Source: Synechococcus sp. MED850
GTDB lineage: Bacteria > Cyanobacteriota > Cyanobacteriia > PCC-6307 > Cyanobiaceae
Assembly (NCBI GenBank): GCA_002700765.1
Contig: PAEP01000020.1
Span: forward strand, 125,485-130,811
Reading direction: 5' to 3'
Length of the DNA: 5,327 nt
Part shown: in pieces, positions 1 through 5,327 of the stretch
Numbering within the stretch: the first letter of the stretch is position 1
How the letters are laid out: each line of letters opens with the position of its first letter
The notes under the pieces: generated by a model
Told to the model about the DNA's origin: nothing
Seen by the model: the letters and a program-made list of their open reading frames with translations, nothing else
Databases searched by the model: none
Position numbers and translations under genes: made by a program

Positions 1-1265
1 TGGAGGTAATGGGTGCGAATCGCGGACTGCGGCAACTTGCCCAACAGCGCCACCAGATCGGTCACGGCCTGCTGGAACTGATCCGAACGGCTCAGATCGC
101 GATGATCCAGGACCTGCTCGATCTGCCAGTCCAGCCAGAGCGGTGCCTGATCCAGAAGGGCCCGGTAATCACCAGAACCGTGGTCTTTGAGAAAGTCATC
201 CGGATCCTTTCCGGAGGGAAGATGCAGGACGCGCAGCTCAAGCTGCCCCTGCATGGCCAACTGTTCGACTTCTCCGATGGCGCGGTTGGCGGCACGGACT
301 CCGGCGCGGTCCGCATCGAAATTCAGAACAATGCGCTTGCTGTCACTGACACGACAGAGTTGCGTGATCTGCTGACTGCTCAGAGCGGTGCCCAGCGAAG
401 CAACCGCATTGGTGACCCCGGCAGCATGCAGCGCGATCACATCGAAGTAGCCCTCCACCACAACAGCGCGGTCGTCCTTGCGTATCGCATTGACCGCTTT
501 GTCGAACCCGAAGAGATGCTTGCCCTTCTCAAACAGTTCGGTTTCCGGTGAATTGAGATATTTGGGTTCGCTGCCATCGAGGCTTCGCCCGCCGAATCCG
601 ATCACACGACCCTGGCGGTCATGAATCGGCACCATCAAGCGATGGCGGAAACGGTCGTAGAAACCCTGACCACCCTTGCGCGGCACCACAAGACCAGCGG
701 CCTCGAGCACCTCTGGTGCCAGACCCTCCACCTGCTGGAGATGCTTGAGCAGGCCATCCCACTGATCGGGGGCATACCCGAGACCAAAGGCTTCCTGGGT
801 GGCAGCACTGAGACCGCGTTGATCGCTGAGATAGGCGCGTGCCTCCTGACCGGAGGAGCTGAGCAACTGGCTGCGAAACCACCCACCCGCGAGGGCCAGG
901 GCTCGCTGCAGTGTTTCCCTCCGGGACAACTGCTGGCGCAGCCGCTCCTGCTGTGGTCCCTCAACCGTCTCAACGGGAAGCTGGTAGCGACGCGCCAGCT
1001 CCAGCACCACATCGCTGAAGCTCTGGCGCTGAAACTCCATCAGGAACTTGATCGAGTTTCCGCCAGCACCGCAGGAGAAGCAGTAATAAAACTGCTTGGC
1101 CGGCGACACCGTCATTGACGGTTTGCTGTCGTCGTGAAAAGGACAAATGCCAACGAACTCCCGTCCCTTCTTTTTGAGCACCACGTGCTCTCCCACCACG
1201 TCAACGATGTCAGCCCTCTCCTTGACGGCGTCGATCGTTCGGGGATGAAGGCGGGCACCAACCAT
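1..1265 (-). CDS. dnaG: DNA primase DnaG, N-terminal 421 residues (C-terminus beyond left edge)
   Basis: DnaG makes the short RNA primers for DNA replication at the fork, working with the replicative helicase DnaB. Read from the ATG at 1265-1263, the protein opens with MVGARLHPRTIDAVKERADI and stays open to base 1. A CHC2-type zinc finger is visible at C41, H44, C62 and C65, with the YYCFSCGAGG context around the second cysteine pair. The primase basic motif lies at about 204-227 (YDRFRHRLMVPI, then GRVIGFGGR). The Toprim catalytic centre shows E271-G-Y-F-D275 and D317-A-D319-RAG, matching the metal-binding acidic residues of the family. The Toprim region ends near residue 360, and the helicase-binding C-terminal domain lies outside the window. 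An in-frame ATG at 1325 would add 20 residues. I prefer 1265 because the zinc finger then sits at almost the same position as in E. coli DnaG. The gene is G+C-rich and divergent from the permease gene. Confidence 0.97.
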   Translation of the reverse strand, partial: MVGARLHPRTIDAVKERADIVDVVGEHVVLKKKGREFVGICPFHDDSKPSMTVSPAKQFYYCFSCGAGGNSIKFLMEFQRQSFSDVVLELARRYQLPVETVEGPQQERLRQQLSRRETLQRALALAGGWFRSQLLSSSGQEARAYLSDQRGLSAATQEAFGLGYAPDQWDGLLKHLQQVEGLAPEVLEAAGLVVPRKGGQGFYDRFRHRLMVPIHDRQGRVIGFGGRSLDGSEPKYLNSPETELFEKGKHLFGFDKAVNAIRKDDRAVVVEGYFDVIALHAAGVTNAVASLGTALSSQQITQLCRVSDSKRIVLNFDADRAGVRAANRAIGEVEQLAMQGQLELRVLHLPSGKDPDDFLKDHGSGDYRALLDQAPLWLDWQIEQVLDHRDLSRSDQFQQAVTDLVALLGKLPQSAIRTHYL

Positions 1266-1358
1266 GGGCACATTCTGGGAAGAGAGTCCCCCTCCGAGGG
1301 TCAGAGTGAGGCACTGGTCACACATTGTCGGTTGATCGCCCCACAACGGATCAAGACC
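1266..1358. promoter_or_regulatory. Divergent intergenic region between dnaG and the DMT permease gene
   Basis: These 93 bases separate the two divergent start codons, so the promoters of both genes are expected in or near here. I see no convincing -35/-10 pair. On the minus strand GACAAT (1322-1327 on the plus strand read in reverse) is a possible -10 for dnaG, but its only -35 candidate, TTGATC, is about 19 bases away. A 6-bp inverted repeat, TTGATC (1332-1337) and GATCAA (1349-1354) with an 11-base spacer, lies just before the permease start. It is short enough to be chance. Neither gene has a clear Shine-Dalgarno sequence, which is common in cyanobacteria. The role is inferred from gene layout only. 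Confidence 0.35.
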
Positions 1359-2261
1359 ATGGCCAGCGCTTGCTGGACAGGACTTGTGTTCTGCAGGCCT
1401 TGCATCCTGAGCTCTCTGGCCTTCAGCCTGATGACTGTTTGCGTCAAGCAGCTGGATGGCCGGCTGCCCGTCACGGAAGTGGTGCTGTGCCGCGCCGTGA
1501 TCAGTGTGCTGCTCACCGGCATCGCGCTACGCATGGCGGGGATCAGTCCCTGGGGTCAGCGGCGAGGGCTACTGCTGGCGAGAGGGCTCTGTGGAAGCAT
1601 CGCCCTGCTCTGCTTCTTCCAGGCGATCGCGACGCTGCCCCTCGCGACAGCCACCGTGCTCCAGTACACCTACCCAACATTCACAGCGCTTGCAGCAGCT
1701 CTACTGCTGCAAGAACATCTCCAGCGCAGCATCGTGCTGGCTGTGCTGGTCGGTTGGATGGGCATCACCCTGGTCAGCCAACCAGACTGGTTGACCAGGG
1801 GGATCGATGCACTGCCGATCGTGTCGGTGTTGATCGGACTCGGAGGTGCGCTGTTCACAGCACTGGCCTATGTGTGCGTAAGAAGCCTTTCCAGCAGCGA
1901 ACAGCCTCTGGTGATCATTTTGTATTTCCCACTTTTGTCGGTGCCATTGACCCTTCCGATGGTTCTGCAACAGGGCGTCTGGCCGAACGGAACGGAGTGG
2001 TTGTGGTTGCTTGGTGTAGGGGTGTTCACCCAACTTGGTCAGATCTGGGTCACCGAAGGGTTGAGCCGCATGCCAGCCGCGCAAGCCACGTCCATTAATT
2101 ACGTGCAGGTGGTGTTTGCTGCGTTTTGGGGCTTGCTGTTCTTCTCAGAGTCCATTAATCCCTGGATGATCTCAGGAGGGCTGTTGGTTCTGGCCTCCAC
2201 CATGATCAGTCTGGCGTCGCGGCAGAAAAGCCCAGCCATCGACAAAAGTGCGGCAAGGTGA
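1359..2261 (+). CDS. EamA/DMT-superfamily permease (RhaT-like), 300 aa
   Basis: This is an inner-membrane transporter of the drug/metabolite superfamily, a group that moves amino acids, sugars, nucleosides or other small metabolites, usually outward. The substrate cannot be read from sequence. The 300 residues hold about ten hydrophobic segments (roughly 14-33, 38-58, 70-90, 94-117, 122-140, 153-173, 185-203, 213-230, 246-264, 268-288), arranged as two EamA repeats of about 15-139 and 155-287. Family hallmarks are LARGLCGSIALLCFFQAI near 73-90, TATVLQYTYPTFTALAAALLLQE near 97-119, and the matching second-repeat stretch AAQATSINYVQVVFAAFWG near 240-258, followed by ESINPWMISGG. The reading frame is open back to an ATG at 1134, but that extra part is hydrophilic and lies antisense to the dnaG start, so I chose the ATG at 1359. 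A TTG at 1332 is an alternative. The soluble tail (about 288-300) overlaps the convergent antiporter gene. Confidence 0.9.
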   Translation: MASACWTGLVFCRPCILSSLAFSLMTVCVKQLDGRLPVTEVVLCRAVISVLLTGIALRMAGISPWGQRRGLLLARGLCGSIALLCFFQAIATLPLATATVLQYTYPTFTALAAALLLQEHLQRSIVLAVLVGWMGITLVSQPDWLTRGIDALPIVSVLIGLGGALFTALAYVCVRSLSSSEQPLVIILYFPLLSVPLTLPMVLQQGVWPNGTEWLWLLGVGVFTQLGQIWVTEGLSRMPAAQATSINYVQVVFAAFWGLLFFSESINPWMISGGLLVLASTMISLASRQKSPAIDKSAAR

Positions 2262-3567
2262 AGCCTTGAATGGATAAATTAAGAATGACCACGACAAAAA
2301 CCAAAGTCTGGACATATGCCTTGATTGTTTCGAGTGAGTCTCCCGAAAGGCCAGTAACTTCAGGCAATTCCACACCAACGGTGTAGGTCAGAGCGAGGGG
2401 AACTGCGCCGCGCAATCCGCACCAACAGATTAATGCAGTCTCGCGATTTGAAAGCGGTGAAATCGCCTTGAAAACCAAAACACTGAAAGGGCGCACAAGC
2501 AGCATCAAGGCAAGAGCCACAAGCAATCCGGGCAACCAGTAAAAAGAAACATATTTCGGATCAAACAATAGACCGAACAACAAAAACACCACCAATTCCA
2601 TCATCGTATTAAAAGGCTGAAGAGAATCTTCCATGAGCTCAGGGGTGATATGAGGCGATGAGTAAATATTGTTAGACAGGAAAACGCCTGTCACAAAAGC
2701 AGCAACAAAACCAGAACCACCAATCAATGTCGTAAAGCCAAATGCCGCCATTGCAATCGACATGCCAAGCACAAGAACCTGATTGCGATTGATCAGCACC
2801 TTGTGAAGAAAAAACTGTGAAATATAAGACAAGATCAAACCGCACATGATGCCACTTCCAACACTGCGAAGAAAAACCTGCAACTCTTTCGCAAGAACAA
2901 TGGCGGGCTTCAATTCAGGGCTCTGCATGGCGACAAACAAACCAACAGAAGCGGAAAGAAACAAAATCGCAGCAGGATCGTTCAAGGAGGATTCAAACTC
3001 AATCACGCGCTTCACCCTTTCAGGCACAAGATCGCTTACACTCATCAACACATTCGCAGTTGCTCCAGCATCTGTGGAACCAATACAAGCAGCTGTTAAA
3101 AAACAAACAGAAACCGGCAGAAGAGGAATGACAGGAAAGAAAAAATGGCAAGCCATTGATATAAGCCAAATCGAAAATGCAAAGGCAAGAGAAGAAACAA
3201 CAACACCACCGATCGCAAGCATCACGCTGAAGCGAAAGAGACCCTTGAGTTGTGAAAAATTCGTGTTCAACCCTGCATAGAACAACAGAAGTGACAACGA
3301 CGAACTATGCAACACTTCAATAATTTGCGGCGTTAAAAATTGACGTACAAGATCCACATCCGTGTACATACCGAGCAGGAGAACTCCAAGAATTGAAGGA
3401 ACACCAGCCCGGACAGACAACTTGCTAACAACCAACGAGCCAACAAAAAAAGCTGACATCATGGCAATCACCCCAGGCAAGGAAATGGGGAAAGAGCCAA
3501 TAACAACAGGGGGCTGAGTCGCCAAGTTAATAAATGAGAGCATTGATAGAGGGCTACAGATGTTCAT
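2206..3567 (-). CDS. CPA1-family monovalent cation/H+ antiporter (NhaP/NhaP2-like), 453 aa
   Basis: This integral membrane antiporter exchanges Na+ or K+ for H+, serving pH and cation homeostasis. About 12-13 hydrophobic segments span residues 28-440. Visible CPA1 signatures are LLLFYAGLNT (93-102), CIGSTDAGAT (161-170, the TDxA-type element), FESSLNDPAA (191-200, the N196-D197 pair typical of electroneutral CPA1 proteins), IGGSGFVAAFVTGVFLSN (282-299), LLFGLLFDP (329-337), RP (359-360) and CGLRGAVPLAL (383-393). The order and wording resemble NhaP2/CvrA. The protein stops about 20 residues after the last helix, so the C-terminal regulatory domain of NhaP2 is absent. The ATG at 3567 is six bases after the symporter stop, which argues for cotranscription. 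There is no clear Shine-Dalgarno sequence, and M9 (3543) or M36/M37 are alternative starts. The N-terminus is about 30 residues longer than in E. coli NhaP2. The 3' end overlaps the convergent permease gene. The ion cannot be decided from sequence. Confidence 0.9.
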   Translation of the reverse strand: MNICSPLSMLSFINLATQPPVVIGSFPISLPGVIAMMSAFFVGSLVVSKLSVRAGVPSILGVLLLGMYTDVDLVRQFLTPQIIEVLHSSSLSLLLFYAGLNTNFSQLKGLFRFSVMLAIGGVVVSSLAFAFSIWLISMACHFFFPVIPLLPVSVCFLTAACIGSTDAGATANVLMSVSDLVPERVKRVIEFESSLNDPAAILFLSASVGLFVAMQSPELKPAIVLAKELQVFLRSVGSGIMCGLILSYISQFFLHKVLINRNQVLVLGMSIAMAAFGFTTLIGGSGFVAAFVTGVFLSNNIYSSPHITPELMEDSLQPFNTMMELVVFLLFGLLFDPKYVSFYWLPGLLVALALMLLVRPFSVLVFKAISPLSNRETALICWCGLRGAVPLALTYTVGVELPEVTGLSGDSLETIKAYVQTLVFVVVILNLSIQGFTLPHFCRWLGFSAATPD

Positions 3568-3573
3568 CAGGAT

Positions 3574-4926
3574 TTAAATCGACGATTCAAGAGAAGGATC
3601 CTGAGCCTCAGGAGCAAACGCAGATCGTATTTCAGGAAACAGTGAAGACGAAAGAATGGTTAACCCCAAAATATTTGGCAAACATACCATCGAACTCATA
3701 ATGGCATACATCATCTGAATACTTGACTTTGGCAAAATAACTCCCAACACGATTCCCGCGATCCAAAAGATCCTAAAAAGAGGCCGCCTTCTCACACCGA
3801 ACAGGTAATCAGAGGCCCGCTCACCGATGATCGAAAACGACGCAATTGAGGTAACAGCCATAGGAATAGCAATCACAAAAAAGAATACCCCTGTCCCCTC
3901 AAAACCCCAATTAAATGAATTCCATATAACGTAAGAGGGTGATTGAAAAGTGGTGTAGGACTGGCTCATCACAACAATCAATGACGTTAAAACAACAAGA
4001 GTCAGATCAATGGCTCCTACCATTAAAGAAATCAGTCCCTGCTTGAAAGGATCACCTGGAGCAGCGGCTGCATGCAGAACTGCAGCGGAACCAACCCCCG
4101 AACCATTCGTAAACACTCCTGAACGGATCCCCGTGTCGATAACAACGACGATGGTCCCACCAAAAATAGCTTTAGGATTGAATGCCTCAGTAACAATCAG
4201 GCTAACTGCTGCGGGCAACTCACTAAAATGAGTCAAAATAATCAAAGAGCAAAGAATAATGTTGACAGCAATAGCCCATGGCAAAAGCAAAACATTGAAG
4301 CGAGCAACACGCGGCAAACCCCCTGCAATCACAACAGCAATCGATGCCGCAATAACAGCACCAGTGGAATAAATCGGCCAACCAAACAGTTTATCCAAAG
4401 AGCTGGTCAACGAGTGCACCTGAGCCAAGTTTCCACTGGACCATGCAGAGAAAATCATAAAAAATGCAACCATCGGTCCCATCCATTTCAAACCGTTGGG
4501 CATGGCGCGAGAAAGGTAATACATAGGACCACCAACCCAATCTCCAAGCACATTTTGTTCGCGATAACGAACAGTCAGATAAGTCTCGATGAAACGTGTG
4601 GCAAATCCAACAAAAGCAGACAAACAACTCCAAACAACAACGCCTGGCCCAGCCACCACAATTGCCAAAGCTGTAAAGGTCAAATTTCCCATACCAACCA
4701 CAGCACCTGACGTGGTTACAAGATCCATAAAAGGGGACAATTGACCGTCCTTTTTTGAATAGCTTTGTCCAAAGGAATCAAAAAGATGTCGGAATGCAAA
4801 AACAATCGCCCGAACCGAAAGAAAATCGAGTCCTAATGTGAAATAAACACCCGCGAAGACGACCCAGTCAGCCAGCATTCCCCAGATGAACGCGTCAATG
4901 CCAAGGACAAGTTGCTCGAATAACAT
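3574..4926 (-). CDS. AGCS-family Na+ (or H+):alanine/glycine-type symporter, 450 aa
   Basis: This integral membrane importer is expected to carry a small neutral amino acid inward with Na+. About eleven hydrophobic segments are visible. Family landmarks are IWGMLADWVVFAGVYFTLGL (14-33), SPFMDLVTTSGAVVGMGN (64-81), AGPGVVVW (92-99), RFIETYLTVRYRE (111-123), GGPMYYL (132-138), GGLPRVARFN (202-211), the RSGVFTNGSGVGSAAVLHAA stretch (268-287), QGLISLMVGAIDL (296-308), IGERASDYLFG (367-377) and CLPNILGL (415-422). The frame is open to a TTG at 4986, but that would start inside the upstream stem-loops. The ATG at 4926 gives the usual short AGCS N-terminus, so I chose it. Length is normal for the family. 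Several usually conserved residues differ: GMGN for GTGN, NGSG for NEAG, and no acidic residue before the final PN motif. The exact substrate is therefore uncertain. The gene is first in a likely two-gene operon with the antiporter. Confidence 0.9.
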   Translation of the reverse strand: MLFEQLVLGIDAFIWGMLADWVVFAGVYFTLGLDFLSVRAIVFAFRHLFDSFGQSYSKKDGQLSPFMDLVTTSGAVVGMGNLTFTALAIVVAGPGVVVWSCLSAFVGFATRFIETYLTVRYREQNVLGDWVGGPMYYLSRAMPNGLKWMGPMVAFFMIFSAWSSGNLAQVHSLTSSLDKLFGWPIYSTGAVIAASIAVVIAGGLPRVARFNVLLLPWAIAVNIILCSLIILTHFSELPAAVSLIVTEAFNPKAIFGGTIVVVIDTGIRSGVFTNGSGVGSAAVLHAAAAPGDPFKQGLISLMVGAIDLTLVVLTSLIVVMSQSYTTFQSPSYVIWNSFNWGFEGTGVFFFVIAIPMAVTSIASFSIIGERASDYLFGVRRRPLFRIFWIAGIVLGVILPKSSIQMMYAIMSSMVCLPNILGLTILSSSLFPEIRSAFAPEAQDPSLESSI

Positions 4927-4954
4927 CCCAAGCCGATCATCAAGTGTTAGCAGG

Positions 4955-4990
4955 GTGATTGTGCTGCCAATCCGCTCTGAGCACAATCAC
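4955..4990 (-). repeat. Perfect 11-bp inverted repeat (stem-loop) in the leader of the transport operon
   Basis: On the plus strand GTGATTGTGCT (4955-4965) is exactly complementary to AGCACAATCAC (4980-4990), with a 14-base loop (4966-4979). It ends 28 bases before the symporter ATG. In RNA from the minus strand it would form a strong hairpin between the right-edge gene and the symporter. No run of T follows on either strand, so it is not a classic rho-independent terminator. The half-sites are too far apart for a compact dimer operator. An RNA processing or stability element, an attenuator-like leader, or a rho-assisted terminator all fit. The repeat itself is certain; its function is not. 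A weak promoter-like pair on the minus strand, TTGGCA (4970-4965) and TAACAC (4949-4944), with 15-base spacing, overlaps the loop and downstream flank. Confidence 0.75.
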
Positions 4991-5011
4991 GCCCGAACAG
5001 CCGAACGGGCG
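4990..5011 (-). terminator. Possible transcription terminator hairpin after the right-edge gene
   Basis: On the plus strand CGCCCG (4990-4995) pairs perfectly with CGGGCG (5006-5011) around a 10-base loop. In the minus-strand transcript the stem begins one base after the TGA stop at 5015-5013, the usual place for an intrinsic terminator. The following bases (TGATTGTGCTC) are only modestly T-rich, so termination would be weak. It abuts the larger inverted repeat and shares base 4990 with it, so the two could act together. Confidence 0.4.
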
Positions 5012-5012
5012 A

Positions 5013-5327
5013 TCAACCAAGCGGCAGCGGATAGGTCAACCAATCTTGGGAAAGGCCATCAGACGATCCGCTCGGGCGTGCAAGTCGCCAGCTTTCACCA
5101 TGCTCACCGCGCTCCAAGTAAATCTGAAATGGGCTGTCGACCTGCATTCGGTCGCCTGGAAGCTGCCAATCGAAGCGACCGGTCACTTTGACCCCACGAT
5201 TCTCTCCGACCGACACATGGTCCAGTTGTTCAACGCGGACCCTGCTGACGGACGGATTGCTGCTGATCTCCGGCAACTGCAACGAACGGGACACAGCGGA
5301 CTGCGTCAATTGAATTTGGAGCGTCAG
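5013..5327 (-). CDS. Hypothetical protein, C-terminal 104 residues (N-terminus beyond right edge)
   Basis: I do not recognise this protein. The minus-strand frame is open from the right edge to TGA at 5015-5013. A TTG at 5309 could be a start, but the frame continues upstream of it with no stop and no ATG, so this is better read as the tail of a longer gene. The visible part is soluble, has no membrane segment, and alternates polar and hydrophobic residues in a way that suggests beta strands. Examples are VSRVRVEQLDHVSV, GVKVTGRFDWQL and SPFQIYLERG, followed by SWRLARP and WLTYPLPLG. The strand pattern ending in a Trp-Arg resembles small beta-rich domains at the ends of cyanobacterial envelope or scaffold proteins, but no family can be named. 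Its composition is G+C-rich like dnaG. It lies in the same direction as the transport operon, 86 bases upstream, with two stem-loops between. Confidence 0.7.
   Translation of the reverse strand: MTLQIQLTQSAVSRSLQLPEISSNPSVSRVRVEQLDHVSVGENRGVKVTGRFDWQLPGDRMQVDSPFQIYLERGEHGESWRLARPSGSSDGLSQDWLTYPLPLG

Noticed and set aside
9..1118. Two long plus-strand open frames (9-551 and 621-1118) opposite dnaG
   Set aside because: They lie antisense to a fully convincing DnaG frame with intact catalytic motifs, and their translations have no recognisable domain. Long antisense frames are expected in G+C-rich coding DNA.
1134..1358. N-terminal extension of the permease to an ATG at 1134
   Set aside because: The extra 75 residues are hydrophilic and unlike a DMT N-terminus, and the DNA codes for the DnaG start on the other strand.
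3571..3580. Palindrome GATTTAAATC across the symporter stop codon
   Set aside because: A 10-base A+T-rich palindrome in A+T-rich DNA is likely chance; it has no loop to form a hairpin and no second copy was seen.
2846..4710. Plus-strand open frames (2846-3280, 4010-4231, 4228-4710) within the transporter genes
   Set aside because: Both transporter frames are continuous and carry family motifs throughout. The plus-strand translations are low-complexity, rich in N, T, K and P as expected for the antisense of hydrophobic codons, and match nothing.
4927..4986. TTG start of the symporter at 4986
   Set aside because: It would add 20 polar residues not usual in AGCS proteins and would place the start codon inside the stem-loop structures; the ATG at 4926 fits the family N-terminus. 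It remains a weak alternative.
4927..5012. Glycine riboswitch or cyanobacterial glutamine-binding glnA-type RNA before the symporter
   Set aside because: Such elements can precede amino-acid transporter genes, but the spacer is short and, as far as I can recall the consensus cores, none is present; only simple hairpins are visible.
4926..5012. NtcA (GTA-N8-TAC) nitrogen-control site before the symporter
   Set aside because: No such pair is found in the spacer on either strand, even allowing the looser GTN10AC form in the part I checked.

Overview
The window looks like chromosomal DNA of a cyanobacterium, most likely a marine picocyanobacterium of the Synechococcus/Cyanobium group. The evidence is the wording of the DnaG primase N-terminus, the G+C-rich core genes, the tight spacing, and a Na+-coupled symporter next to a cation/proton antiporter. 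The genus is inferred from recalled family resemblance, because no search could be run. I found no tRNA, rRNA, CRISPR array, insertion sequence or phage gene.

Layout. (1) Bases 1-1265, minus strand: the N-terminal 421 residues of DNA primase DnaG, cut by the left edge. It has an intact zinc finger, RNA-polymerase-type basic motif and Toprim centre. (2) 1266-1358: a 93-base divergent intergenic region. (3) 1359-2261, plus strand: a ten-helix EamA/DMT-family permease. (4) 2206-3567, minus: a CPA1 (NhaP/NhaP2-like) Na+ or K+/H+ antiporter, whose 3' end overlaps the permease 3' end by 56 bases. (5) 3574-4926, minus: an AGCS-family (alanine/glycine:cation) symporter, six bases upstream of the antiporter and presumably in one operon with it. 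(6) 4927-5012: an 86-base spacer with two abutting inverted repeats, one of them a perfect 11-bp stem. (7) 5013-5327, minus: the C-terminal 104 residues of an unrecognised protein running off the right edge.

The symporter and antiporter form a plausible functional pair. One brings in a small amino acid with Na+, and the other exchanges a monovalent cation for protons and could re-export that Na+. These two genes are visibly richer in A+T than dnaG, the permease and the right-edge gene, which suggests a laterally acquired or fast-evolving two-gene cassette between G+C-rich neighbours. No wholly new system is evident. The points most worth a second look are the stem-loop leader of the transport operon, the atypical AGCS signature residues, the composition step and the convergent overlap.
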